A DNA stretch of 64,000 bases from Chiridota heheva (GCA_020152595.1 JAIGNY010004060.1:147501-211500); one strand, 5' to 3'; shown: positions 36,801 through 48,671, numbered from the stretch's first letter. Numbers and translations: made by a program. Notes: generated by a model not told the origin, from the letters alone.

Positions 36801-36904
36801 GGGGCATTAGACCGAAACGTGAGAGCGTATTTTTAGGCCCCCCCCCCCCTCCAAAAAAAAATCGAATGCTTATGTAGCACGCAACAGTACAGCATTTTTT
36901 TCAA

Positions 36905-37250
36905 AATGAATATTCAAGTAACTTTTGGAGGAATGGGAGGAGGGGAATGGGAGGAGGAATGGGAGGGGAGGGGAATGGGGGAGGGGAATGGGAGGTGGAG
37001 GGAATGGGAGGGGAGGGAATGGCAGGGGAATGGGAGGGGAATGGGAGGGGGGGAATGGCAGGGGAATGGGAGGAATGGGGGAGGAGGGGTGGAGGGGAGG
37101 GAATGGGGGAGGGAGGGGAGGGGGGAATGGGAGGAGGGGAATGGGAGGAGGGGAATGGGAGGGGAGGGGAATGGGAGGGGAGGGAATGGGAGGGGGAGGG
37201 GAATGGGAGGGGATGGAGGATGGGAGGGGAATGGGAATGGGAAGGGGGCC
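36905..37250. repeat. G-rich GGGAATGGGAGG array
   Basis: Irregular tandem repeats of about 11-16 bp such as gggaatgggaggagg. The plus strand has dozens of G3-G5 runs. Open in all three plus frames, because stop codons cannot arise in this composition. A poly-C and poly-A stretch precedes it at 36839-36860. Confidence 0.93.
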
Positions 37251-37960
37251 TACTTAACCTGCTGACACTGTGACCAGAGAGCGTGACGCCATTCGCCCTT
37301 TGTATGAAATATAGGCCGAAGACGTCACACTCTCTGCTGTGACAATTACTTTTTCTTTCTTCATGTAGCACGTATTTTTTTTCTCGGAAGAGTGCCCTCT
37401 AATTTCTGTCTTACCACGGTCACACTGCATGTGCACCCTTTATTTTGCCAAACTCGTCAAGTTTGGTTGCAACTAATCAACGTTTCGTACATTATTTGAA
37501 GAAAAGATGAATATCAGACGAGCAACAGTGCGTATTTTCTATTGAATTGTTTTAATTAACTCCGAAATTTTTCTTACTTGGGAAAGTTAGGCTGAGGATA
37601 CTAAACTTGTGCCATGGGAAGTTAGGCCGAGGACATTAAACTTGTGCCACCAAACTGTTAACATAATGAACCCATTACACGATATTTTACTCCCAATATT
37701 TTTTGGGTAATTGTCACAACCCACGTACACGTATGTTATCGCTGGGACATTTGTTTTGTGTACGTAGGTTGTTGCAGATATCTTGTTTTCGGCTAGACAC
37801 ACCTAAACAACCCATATTTCCAAAATGCGATAAACTTAAGTTCTTTCTGCACAGTGTGATGGGTTTTTACCTAGGCCTAGTAATGAATGTATAAAGTTAG
37901 CTGTGTAACGGTTTTTAATCGGCAACTTTTAATGGGAGAATTTTAGCAGGGTATTTTTCA
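37251..37960. other. Intergenic, with a short hairpin
   Basis: An inverted repeat, ctgtgaccagagagcgtgac (37268-37287) against gtcacactctctgctgtgac (37325-37344), forms a stem of about 20 bases with a 37-base loop. Nothing else recognised. Confidence 0.55.
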
Positions 37961-37984
37961 CGGATAATTTGTTGGTCGCCATGT

Positions 37985-38560
37985 TTGAAAACTTTTGTTG
38001 ATTGTCATGCCTGCGCATTTGGACCCCCATCACCAGTGCGATGTGGATAAACTTGAATCTATTCAAAGGAGAGCAGACAGGTTCTGTATGGCAGACTACT
38101 CTTATAAATCTAGTATAAAAAACATGCTTTATAAATTAGGTTGGCCCCTGCTAAAAGCAAGAAGATACAACACCCGGCTACATATGCTATTTAAAATCTA
38201 TAACAATCTTGTCGCCATCAATAAAGATGAACTTATCCCCACCGTCAGAGCTAATACAAGAAATAATCATGACTTTAATTTTCAGGTTCCCTATGCTAAA
38301 AAGAATGTATATAAACACTCTTTCTTTCCTCACACACTAAAGGATTGGATTGCTTTACCGTCAGACATTGTACATGCACCAAGTCTCAACTGTTTCAAAG
38401 CTAAACTTACTAACACTTGTGCTGCTAACTAGTTTTTTTTTTTTACTCATACTTTTTACGCTCGGTTGGTGTCATGTCCTCTTAAAGGATTTTTGCCGAC
38501 TTAACCGATTCAGATTCAGATTCATTTGTATTCATTATGCTTCTTCATTATACTTACGCC
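37985..38560 (+). mobile_element. LINE 3' RT fragment and 3' UTR
   Basis: Reads VDKLESIQRRADRFCMADYS, then HMLFKIYNNL and PHTLKDWIALPSDIVHAPSL, ending FKAKLTNTCAAN and a stop at about 38432. It is followed by T-rich 3' UTR with a gattcagattcagattcatt terminal microsatellite near 38510, as at CR1/L2 3' ends. 5'-truncated. Confidence 0.87.
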
Positions 38561-38789
38561 ATAACGGGTGGAAATAATTTATGTGTGCAGTATCTAAGTG
38601 TCTTCTTTAAAGTCAGCAAATAATTATTCAACCTTTTTCCTGTTTTAGAGCGTTTTTAACAAAATGAACAATAAGTAATTGCATTTCTTTGCATAATTCA
38701 AATTTTTCCTCTACTTGTATTTCCATGATCTGACAAAATTCTAAAATATCCCATGTAGAAGTTGCAAACGCCATTGCAATTATTGAACT

Positions 38790-39720
38790 ATAAAGCTGAA
38801 ACATGCAAGAAATTGCAGGAAGTCAAAGCATCACTACCAGATAGGAATTTAAATACCTGAATCATATCGCCATGTACTCTTCTCAACTCAAGCATGGTCA
38901 AACCAAGAAATCGCAACCTAGATTCATAAGAGAGATTCCTTACTTCGGGAATAAGTCTAGTGGATCTTCATTGAATCTGCTCCAAAATTAACTTAGCCTT
39001 CTCATAAAAGGGACTGGATAGCATACTCAAGGTGAGGCCTGACTAATTGCTTATACAAATTAAGGGACAACCTCTCTACCAAGAAAACAAAAATTTCTTC
39101 TAATCAAACCAAGCATCCTATTTGCCCTTGCAGCTGCTAAAGTACACTGTTTAGAAGGCTTCAGATTGCTAGTAATGACAACACCTAGATCCCTTTCTTG
39201 ATCAACACAACCAAGATTTGAACATTCATGCAGTAATCAAAAGCCAAATTGCTTTGACCAAAACGAATAACTTTGCATTTATCAACATTGAATGACATTG
39301 CCACATTTGGGACCAAGAAACTAACTTACCCAGATCAGTTTCCAACAGTGAAGAATCAATAGCTTCATCAACAATCCTGTACAGCTTAGTGTCATCAGCA
39401 AATTTACAAATCCTGGAACCAAGGGAAACATCAATATCATTAATAAAGATTAAGAAAAGAAGTGGACCCAATACAGAACCCTGAGGAACACCACTTGTAA
39501 CCTTCTTCCATGGAGATAATTCACCATTAACAACAACTCTTTGTGACCTGTCAATTAACCAAGAATTTATCCAACTGGCACATTTTCCCTTCACACCAAG
39601 CGCTCTTGTTTTCAACATGAGCCTGCCTAATGGAACCTTATCAAATGCTTTTTGGAAAGTCTAAATAGATAAGATCCACATTATTACCAGAATCCACATT
39701 ATGATCAGAGTGCAAAAGTG
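38790..39720 (-). mobile_element. CR1-clade LINE, RT fragment with intact FADD box
   Basis: The minus strand from about 39660 reads SWLIDRSQRVVVNGELSPWK, TSGVPQGSVLGPLLFLIFIN and KFADDTKLYRIVDEA, then frameshifts. The C-terminal part resembling the copy at 25925-27573 follows down to about 38790. The two copies share the segment around 26456-26600 and 39225-39330 nearly base for base. Confidence 0.88.
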
Positions 39721-40390
39721 TTTGAGTGCTAAGCTGAACACGGAAAAGACAGGTAATTTGAAACGGAGCTTCAGCCTAAAAAGCGGTGCGGAACATTGTA
39801 ACTCCGCTAGAATGAAATATATTACTAAGCTACATACAGTAGGACTTAAATAGCTCCATCAGGCTATAAATCAGAAACAATAGCAATCAGTGAATGTTAG
39901 GCAACAAGGGAAGAAAAAAAAACAGATTAGTAGGGAAGTAAAAGGCCTGGAACGGGGTATATGACAAATATCTAATTTTGGAGTAGGCCTAATTGCAGAA
40001 TACCCTGCAACCTCTAGATCAACCTCGCAGCATGCTTTGGTTTCCAATGTCCAACAATTCCTCATGGTCTAACTTAGGTTTTTTCAGATTGCTACATGCT
40101 CCTAGCTCCATGAAGGGGACCCATTTGTCTTCTTTTGCTTGCTGTGAGCTCCGAGCTCTATGGTGAGAGAGGCTTACATAACCCTGTAGCATGAGCACTG
40201 TATACAGTCTGCATGACCGCATAGCATCAGGGTTGGAAAAATTCAAAAAGAGTCACTCACCTAACTTAGTGAGGCTTAATTAAATGTGGAGAGTACCACA
40301 GTATATTATAATATTTCTCTTTGCCACAATTATTTTTTGCTTGCCTATGGCGAGCAGGCGAGTAGTTTTTCAAACCCTGCATAGCATGTT

Positions 40391-40996
40391 TCATGGTGCT
40401 TCTAACAGTTGCAGGGTATTCTGCAATTGTGTCTTGAACTTTGCCTGCATCTGCACTTGATCTTCATCAGCAAAATAGTTCTGATAAGAACTGTTTGGTT
40501 GTATTGAAATTGGCTTATAAAAGAATTGAAATTGGCTCTTAAAAGTGCCTTTCTACACCTAACCTTACACACCCCTTTCTTTTCACCTAAATTTTTCTAC
40601 CACATTTAGCCTTTGCCCTTTATCTCCCTTAGAAACCCTTCATCTCCTCACTATCCTAACTCTTACACCATTTTTTATTAACACCCTCTTGGCACATTTG
40701 ACAATGACTGATGCAGTGCCATTAAACATCAACAAACCAAACCAAACCTATGCCTTTGGGTATTATGATTAGTAGTTCTAATAAGAACTGTTTAGTATAG
40801 AATTACTGCTGTAGAATTATCTTGGCAGGTAGGTGTTGTAAATTTGTTGATCTTGAGCTTGAAGTAACTGGATGTTGTCTTTTTGCTGATCTTGATAAGA
40901 ATGTGGGGAATCCTGAGACCTTTCTGGTTTTATACAGTGCACTGCCCATGCAACAAAGGCCCCGCCAAGCACAACAGATGCCGCTTTATTACTCAT
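40391..40996 (-). pseudogene. Small membrane-protein-like coding relic split by an insertion
   Basis: From ATG at 40996 the minus strand reads MSNKAASVVLGGAFVAWAVH, then CIKPERSQDSPHSYQDQQKD and NIQLLQAQDQQIYNTYLPR to a TAA (40819-40817). If the 274-bp insertion at 40500-40773 and one copy of its 23-bp target duplication are disregarded, the same frame continues past that single stop through SYQNYFADEDQVQMQAKFKT and QLQNTLQLLEAP to TGA at 40391. That suggests a protein of about 100 residues with an N-terminal membrane segment and a Gln-rich helical tail. The family is not recognised. The N-terminal arrangement and a KDNIQLL motif faintly recall PET117-type mitochondrial assembly factors, but spacing differs. 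It could be a retrocopy, or a live 59-residue gene. Confidence 0.42.
40500..40773. mobile_element. 274-bp insertion with 23-bp target duplication
   Basis: Flanked by agttctgataagaactgttt + ggt (40477-40499) and agttctaataagaactgttt + agt (40774-40796), which agree at 21 of 23 positions. The interior has ctgatgcagtgccattaaac and a CAAACCAAACC tail like a LINE 3' UTR. Probably a short 5'-truncated retroelement. Confidence 0.7.
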
Positions 40997-41834
40997 GATA
41001 CGAAGACGGAAATGGTCCTTTGTTTAATTTGAGATGGAAGAAGCGCTAACAAACAAGGCTTTGCGATCGATGTAACTGATGCCAGATCAATGCACCTTAA
41101 ACACTTTTATCATTTAACCATCATGCAAGCATCATGCCTTGCTAGTTGCTACCCATTAAGCACAACATTTTTATGACATATAAAAAAAGTCATAGAAATG
41201 CTACAGTAACATTATTATGTTGCAGTTGTAAAACACACTCCGAAACTGTTAATTATAGGCTTCCAAATACTTCCTAAATATTTTAAAAAGTGATCACAAA
41301 TATTAATGTTTTTATAACATGATAATATTCTGATTTTATTGTTTCATCAAAGCATTTTAATAATATAATGAAACTGACAGTATAATAGCAACTGATTTAA
41401 CATGTGTTTATCCTGAAAGACTACAGTATGCGCTGGGAAAATAACATACTATGGCAGATTCTTAAAATAAATATGAAAATAGACAAGTAAAATGATGATA
41501 TACTGTTGTTAAAATGTTACCAAATAAATATTTATATAATGTTTTAGTGATGTTTGAGAACCATTAAGAAACTTGTTTTATCAAAACATTTTAGTAAAAT
41601 GTTTTAAAAACATATTAATAATATTATATTTTACCATATTTTTACCCCTTCCCCCCCCTTCTTCTTTCCTCTTTCTTTTTCCTTGCTACGTCCCTGGATT
41701 AAGAACTAAAGAAATGAATTACCAATTCTCTGATTTTGCATAAATTTCCATCTTTCAGATCAGTTATTTGAACCATGTGTGCCCTTTCCCTCCCCCACTT
41801 GAAATACTGCTCCGTGGCCCATGAAATATCGTGT
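40997..41834. other. AT-rich stretch without recognised feature
   Basis: No gene, repeat array or mobile-element protein seen. Confidence 0.5.
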
Positions 41835-42092
41835 TCATTACTTCCACCAACAAAGTTGGATGGAGGTTATGTTTTATGTTTTCGCCTATGTTTGTTTGTC
41901 TGTCATCAAGATATCTCAAGAACTGATTACTGGATTTGGATCAAATTTGGTGTGTGGTTTTGTTAATGCTTTTGGTAGAAGTGCTTAAAATTTGGGACAT
42001 ATTGGAATAGGTGAAGGACAGAATTTGAGGGTTGGTGATGTTTAGGGTAAGGTCTGACAAGACATAGTTGAAACTTTCCATTGGAATGTGCT
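41835..42092. repeat. Dispersed element, left half of interrupted copy B
   Basis: Homologous to 6565-6820: accaacaaagttggatggag, the aactgattactggatttgga region, and gttgaaactttccattggaa at its end. The homology stops at about 42092 and resumes at 44600-44800. Confidence 0.72.
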
Positions 42093-43420
42093 AATCAATT
42101 TTCTGGACTCAAAGATCATAAGGACTCATTAGGTGTATTTTTGGACTTGATGAAAGCTTTCGACACTGTCAATCATCACATTCTTTTTGCTAAATTGTAT
42201 CATGACGGTATTAGAGGAGTGGCCTACAATTGGTTTGTTAGTTACTTATCAAACAGACATCAGCTTGTATCCATTGATAACACTTATTATTCATCTTATT
42301 GCAATTTAAATTGTGGTCTGCCCCAGGGGCCAATCTTTAGGCCTTTGTTATTGTTGCTGTATGTAAATGATATTACCTATTCTCTTTATCTTTTACACTT
42401 TACACTTTTTGCTGATGATACAAGTATTTTGTATAAGCATAACGATTTTGATAATGTCATTTCAGTCCTCAACTCTGAATTAAAAAATGTTGCCAATTGG
42501 TTTAGGATTAATAAGCTATCTTTAAATATCAGCAAAACTCAATTAATGGTTTTTCATGCCCATCATAAGAATTTAAATAATATTGATATATTGATTAATA
42601 ATTCCCAAATCAAACGTGTTGATGCCATCAAATTTTTAGGTTTATGCATCGCCCTTCTATCAAAATGGTCTTCCCATATTAATAAGATTAAGACATCTAT
42701 TTCTAAAATAATTAGGGTTTTCTGTCAAACTAAAGAGTTTGTACCTAGTTACATCCTTAAGCATTGATATAATACTCTTATTATTTTTTATTTAAGCTAT
42801 TGCAGTGTAGTATGGGGTAATGCTCACCCTTCTCATCTAAATCAATTATTCGTACTTCAGAAAAAGGCTGTTCGTATTATCACCCAATCAAATTTTCGAG
42901 CACATACATTCCCTCTTTTTACCAGATTGTGTTTTTTAATATTTTTGATATCCACAGACACCAATATTCATTTTTAAATTCGTTAATCAACAATTACCAG
43001 ATATTTTCATGGATTACTTTTCTTTCATTCATAATATACATTCCCACAATACCAGGTTCTCCCATCATTTATTTTCTCTTCACATAAATTCTGACCTTTT
43101 CAAATGCTCCATTATATCTATTGGTATTAAGTTCTAGAATCAAATATGGGGGATTCTATAAAAAAACCTAAAAACTAAAATTATTTTTTGATAAAAAAAG
43201 ACACTTATTTCTAAATATGACCAACTCTAGTTTACCTTCATGTATTTTCATCTTCAGATTATATTTGACGTCTTATCTATTTTTACCCAACCACTTTATT
43301 ACTTTTCCCCTGGGCTTCTTTATGTTACCGGGTGGGGGAGGGAAGAGTGAGGATTCCTCTTTTTCTTCTATTTTCACTATTTCACTTTTTTATACATTTC
43401 CTTCATAATTAATGATTTAA
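42093..43420 (+). mobile_element. CR1/L2-like LINE, 5'-truncated, best-preserved RT
   Basis: An open frame of about 220 codons holds RT motifs in order: LGVFLDLMKAFDTVNHHILF, LPQGPIFRPLLLLLYVNDIT and LHFTLFADDTSILYKH (catalytic FADD, near 42415). Next come NKLSLNISKTQLMVFHAHHK and KFLGLCI. After a stop at 42765, the thumb and C-terminal pieces (YCSVVWGNAHPSHL, LQKKAVRIIT) continue with shifts to about 43150. It is related to the decayed copy at 32450-34250, and it was inserted into the dispersed element whose halves flank it. Confidence 0.88.
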
Positions 43421-43424
43421 TTTA

Positions 43425-44474
43425 CCCGTTACTCTACCACGCAGCAATAGTATCGCCGTTTTCAAACCACCTTTTTTTAGAAATAAAATTGGGACTTTAT
43501 TAAAGTCCTATAGGAGTAATCTTGGTATCATTTTAAAGTACTGGGATATTTCTTTTACAAAATGTAACTTTTTTATAGGGGTCATATTACAGAATTTTTA
43601 AGAAAAAGCAGCTTGAAGAAGGGTAAAACTAACAAATTGCTAACAAATTTACAAGAAATTGTTTTGTTTTTGTTCAAATCTTACAGTAACTTCCAAGATC
43701 ACATTTTTGCTTCAAAATAAACACGGAAGTCCTAAGACATGATAGTATTGGTTTTTGGTCTAATTTTATAATTCCTACCTAAAATCTTTTGTTCTGGAGA
43801 AATTTCTGCAAAATTTCCTGAATTTCTGCCATTTTCCCAAAACATTGTGTATCCAAACTGTACATTGCACATGCTTCGTTTGAACCGCCGATTGAAAGCG
43901 CTCCCAATTTTCTTTCATTTGTTATATGATTAAAGGCATACCCCCTTTATTTAGAACCTTTCCTATAAGAATTATATTTCACCTTTCCAATTAAAACAAC
44001 CACGTGGTGCAGAGGAAATATACACGGCTAGCACGCGAGCGTTCCGGGTTCGAGTCTTACTCGTGACCACTGCGTAAATATTTTTCTGCTGTAGCTTTTA
44101 GGGGTCTTTTGACTATAATCATTTTAAGTGTTTTTCCATCTTTCCTTTCTTTCTACAAGTTATAGATTAGCATCATTGGAAAGAAAATTTCATAAAGAAT
44201 CTAAATATGTAACACAAATTTGTTTTTTAATATTGACAAGAAGTTATACTTCTGCAAAGATGGACCATTTGTTGACCAAATTTAGCCGAAAATTGTCTAA
44301 TTTGCAAAATTTGGCCAATATTTCCTAATTTGCCTTTCATTTTTCAAAAGATAAATGTCTTAGCCTCTATTCCAACCAAACTTGTATTGAAAGAAAATGA
44401 AAGGAAAGTTGTCAAAAATGCATAGGAAAAAAAAGAAAAAAGCTCACATTTTTAAAGCCCTGGTAGAGTAAGGG
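43425..44474. mobile_element. PiggyBac-like non-autonomous DNA element
   Basis: The left end CCCGTTACTCTACCACG (43425) and the right end CTGGTAGAGTAAGGG (ending 44474) are inverted repeats differing by one indel and a few changes. They are flanked by TTTA (43421-43424) and TTAA (44475-44478), fitting a decayed TTAA target duplication. Terminal CCC...GGG next to TTAA is the piggyBac pattern. The 1,050-bp interior has no transposase. Confidence 0.62.
44001..44072 (+). repeat. tRNA-like pol III promoter (SINE-type), decayed
   Basis: TGGTGCAGAGG (44005) fits the A box TRGYNNARNGG, and GGTTCGAGTCT (44048) fits the B box with one deviation, about 33 bases apart. The T-arm and acceptor stems do not pair, so it is not an active tRNA gene. 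The text cgcgagcgttccgggttcga then cgtgaccactgcg is like tRNA-derived SINE heads. Confidence 0.5.
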
Positions 44475-44599
44475 TTAAGTTACTGTGGGCTTCTTGTAAA
44501 AGCTCCGGCTTCTAAACCCTTCCACCATTTTCTCATAAAATGTTATGTGTTTTTATTATAAATATTGTAATATATGCATGAAAATTGAAAATGAATAAA

Positions 44600-44800
44600 T
44601 CACATCAAATCGAAGACACTTAAATCAAGTGGTCTCTGGAATTAAAGAAAATAAAACAATTGGTTTCTGCCATGAATGGAAAATGATGGAATGTGAGTCT
44701 TGAATGAAAGGAACTCAATTAATGAATGCTTCACCTGAATAAAATTGAAAACAATGGTATGACCTTGGAAGAAATCCAGTCAAAAGATAATCTTTGCGTG
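44600..44800. repeat. Dispersed element, right half of interrupted copy B
   Basis: tgaatgaaaggaactcaatt, aatgcttcacctgaataaaa and gaccttggaagaaatccagt correspond to 6840-6985 of copy A, completing the element begun at 41835. Confidence 0.68.
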
Positions 44801-45477
44801 TTCAAATTGCAAATGTTCATTACAGATCAAAACTTGGGTATGAATCTTGGTGGGCCTAATAGGTGCAAAATTAGGGAAAATATGAAGCTATTTTAAAAGC
44901 CATGTTAGACTTTAAGCAGCATTTTGTTTGAAGCCTTGAGATAACTAATTAATGAATAACTAAATAAATCAATTTATTTTTGAAGGGGTATTTTCACTCC
45001 AAATTTCATATTTGTTTATGATCATAGGTGAATAGTGTGATTTAACTTAATTTTGGTAATAAAAAATGACTGGATTTTCAAAATTTGAGGATTTTTTGTA
45101 TGCAGTCTAACACTAAACACCCCTACGCTTGCCATTTCACAAGTGTGGCCTATATCATAAGCTCAGTTGCAAATTTTCAGGATTTCTATGGAATTAACCA
45201 AAAGTTAGAATCCTTATTGGAAAGTTGAGCAGTTTGCTTGCAGATGTGTGGAGGATGAAAATATACACCAATCAGTTTGGCGTATGGTGCATTCAAGAAT
45301 TTAAGCGAAAGTAGATAATCTGGCGTGGTGTAGAGTATGATTGATAATATTTTCGTAGTGCGTAACTCATCAGCAATATCTCTTATTGAACTATCATTTT
45401 ACATATGGAAGTACATCAATGTTTCACCAGTAAATTCTATCATGTGATCATGCTAGATGTGCATGCTGATATGCTTA
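44801..45477. other. Intergenic or NAA10 upstream sequence
   Basis: No recognised feature. Confidence 0.45.
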
Positions 45478-46130
45478 AGTACAACATGGCTCAAGTGTAG
45501 GTACACGTTGCACATGGATCAAGCGTAGGTACACGTTGCACATGGCTCCAGTGTAGGTACATGTTGCACATGGATCAAGCGTAGGTACACGTTGCACATG
45601 GCTCCAGTGTAGGTACATGTTGCACATGGCTCCAGCATAGGTACACGTTGCACATGGCTCAAGCGTAGGTACACGTTGCACATGGCTCCAGCATAGGTAC
45701 ACGTTGCACATGGCTTCAGCGTAGGTACACGTTGCACATGGATCAAGTGTAGGTACACGTTGCACATGGCTCAAGTGTAGGTACACGTTGCACATGACTC
45801 AAGGTTAGGTACACGCTGCACATGGCTCCAGCGTAGGTACACGTTGCACATGGCTTAAGTGTAGGTACACGTTGCACATGGCTCAAGTGTAGGTACACCT
45901 TGCACATGGATCAAGCGTAGGTACACGTAACACATGGATCAAGCGTAGGTACACGTTGCACATGGCTCAAGTGTAGGTACACTTTGCACATGGCTCAAGT
46001 GTAGGTACATGTTGCACATGGCTCAAGTGTAGGTACACGTTGCACATGGATCAAGTGTAGGTACACGCTGCACATGGCTCAAGCGTAGGTACATGTTGCA
46101 CATGGCTCAAGTGTAGGTACACGTTGCTGC
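45478..46130. repeat. 28-bp minisatellite, about 23 copies
   Basis: Unit acacgttgcacatggctcaa + gtgtaggt, with variants gctcca/ggatca and gtgtagg/gcgtagg. Minus-strand frames of about 100 codons (CNVYLHLSHVQRVPTL) are artefacts. Confidence 0.96.
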
Positions 46131-46905
46131 TGGTAAAAGTGGGATCCATGTGTGGTAAGCATTTTGATAGGAAACTTGTACCTACATATGCAAATTTCTG
46201 ACAAACTTTTGATCAATCAAATACAGTTGGAAACGCATACTCCAGTAAGATTTTGCAAGCTATATTACAAGATTGCCATAGAAAAAAATAGTGACCTGCT
46301 GAAAGTTTGTCACAATGTTAATACCACTCCCATATTCTAATCCACTTCGCTGCAATGAGCTTGTGCACAAATGATAACATTATGTTGTAATACAGGTTCG
46401 CACTGAAAATGTCGGAACTCCTTTGTGTGCATTAAGCGTATAGATTTTTTTAGATTATACAGTACCACTATGTGAGGACCGTAGTAGGCCCTGCTCTTCT
46501 ATATAACACTTGTATGTGGCCCCCAATCGTGCAATACTCTGGGAATATCTTGATATGATTTTGCAATGGTAACATACTTGAAATGGCATATTTATGTTGG
46601 GGTATAGTTACAAAAAGTAAACCTGAAGAAAACGCTGCATGTCTGTGGTGTACAAAAAAGGAACTTTCCAGTGTGGGTTTAACCAAGACTAACCTCATTG
46701 ATATTGGAATCAAGTGGGAGCTTTTATCACATTGAACCTGTTCGTATTTTGGTACGTCATATTAATCCTATCAGATTAGAGTAATGTACACAAACAAACT
46801 CCCGGCCCATATAACTTCGTTATAGCTACGCAAACTGACGAAACAAATAATTTTATAAAAATTCAAGTCTATTTTTAAATGTGATTTCGAAGTTTCAGCT
46901 GCACT
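46131..46905. other. Intergenic or NAA10 intron 1, no feature seen
   Basis: Unique-looking sequence with no identifiable exon. The missing NAA10 first exon was searched for by eye and not found here. Confidence 0.45.
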
Positions 46906-46964
46906 CACTGATATTGAAGTTTATTTCCAAAAGGTCCTCATAGCTGGATGAAAAAATATGGTCA

Positions 46965-48485
46965 AAATGCAGTGTTTTGACACTTCTTTGTCAGAATGCA
47001 GTGTTTTGACACTTCCTTGTCAGAATGCAGCATTTTGACACTTCCTTGTCAGAATGCAGTGTTTTGACACTTCCTTGTCAGAATGCAGCACTTTGACACT
47101 TCCTTGTCAGAATGCAGTGTTTTGACACTTCCTTATCAGAATGCAGCATTTTGACACTTCCTTATCAGAATGCAGCACTTTGACACTTCCTTGTCAGAAT
47201 GCAGCGCTTTGACACTTCCTTGTAAGAATGCAATGTTTTGACACTTCCTTGTCAGAATGCAGCGCTTTGACACTTCCTTGTCAGAATGCAGCGCTTTGAC
47301 ACTTCCTTGTCAGAATGCAGCATTTTGACACTTCCTTGTCAGAATGCAGTGTTTTGACACTTCCTTGTCAGAATGCAATGTTTTGACACTTGTCAGAATG
47401 CAGTGCTTTGACACTTCCTTGTCAGAATGCAGTGTTTTGACACTTCCTTGGCAGAATGCAATGTTTTGACACCTGTCAGAATGCAGCGCTTTGACACTTC
47501 CTTGTCAGAATGCAGTGTTTTGACACTTCCTTGGCAGAATGCAATGTTTTGACACCTGTCAGAATGCAGCGCTTTGACACTTCCTTGTCAGAATGCAGTG
47601 TTTTGACACTTCCTTGTCAGAATGCAATGTTTTGACACTTCCTTGTCAGAATGCAGCGCTTTGACACTTCCTTGTCAGAATGCAGCGCTTTGACACTTCC
47701 TTGTCAGAATGCAGCATTTTGACACTTCCTTGTCAGAATGCAGTGTTTTGACACTTCCTTATCAGATGTAGCATTTTGACACTTGTCAGAATGCAATGTT
47801 TTGACACCTACTTGTCAGAATGCAGTGTTTTGACACTTCCTTATCAGAATGCAGCACTTTGACACTTCCTTGTCAGAATGCAGCGCTTTGACACTTCCTT
47901 GTCAGAATGCAGTGTTTTGACACTTCCTTATCAGAATGCAGCACTTTGACACTTCCTTGTCAGAATGCAGCGCTTTGACACTTCCTTGTCAGAATGCAGC
48001 GCTTTGACACTTCCTTGTCAGAATGCAGTGTTTTGACACTTCCTTATCAGAATGCAGCATTTTGACACTTCCTTGTCAGAATGCAGCGCTTTGACACTTC
48101 CTTGTCAGAATGCAGCGCTTTGACACCTCATCAGAATGCATTGTTTTGACACTTGTCAGAATGCAGCGCTTTGACACTTTCTTGTCAGAATGCAGCGCTT
48201 TGACACTTCCTTGGCAGAATGCAATGTTTTTACACTTCCTTGGCAGAATGCAGTGTTTTGACACTTCTTTGTCAGAATGCAGTGTTTTGACACTTGTCAG
48301 AATGCAGTGTTTTGACACCTACTTGTCAGAATGCAGCATTTTGACACTTGTCAGAATGCAGTGTTTTGACACTTCCTTCTCAGAATGCAGTGTTTTGACA
48401 CTTCCTTGTCAGAATGCAGTGTTTTGACACTTGTCAGAATGCAGTGTTTTGACACTTGTCAGAATGCAGTGTTTTGACACTTTTT
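46965..48485. repeat. 29-bp minisatellite, about 53 copies
   Basis: Unit acttccttgtcagaatgcag + tgttttgac, with shortened units lacking the TCCTTG part. Its flanks (gatattgaagtttatttcca before, gagatataagattattcctt after) resemble 49310-49420 inside NAA10 intron 2, where only one unit-like copy exists (gtggtcagaatgcagtactt). The array therefore arose by expansion of duplicated intron-2 sequence. Confidence 0.95.
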
Positions 48486-48671
48486 GTTAAGTAGGAGAAA
48501 CTTGAGATATAAGATTATTCCTTGCACTATAACAGGAACAAAGTGTTGTTTTTTATGTAGTTTTAATGTTTTTGTTGTAAAAAAATAAAATGAAATTCTA
48601 TGGCAACCTTTTATATTTTAGGACATATGAAAGTTGTTATTTCTCCTACCGTTTAAATTTGCATACCTTAA

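Noticed and set aside
36906..37371. Gly/Glu-rich and Ser/Pro-rich long frames as genes
   Set aside because: They come from the low-complexity G-rich array, where stops are rare on both strands.
40019..40246. 75-codon minus-strand frame as a protein gene
   Set aside because: No recognisable domain, no splice or start support, and chance length for this composition.
44001..44072. Functional tRNA gene
   Set aside because: A and B boxes are present, but acceptor, D and T stems do not pair.
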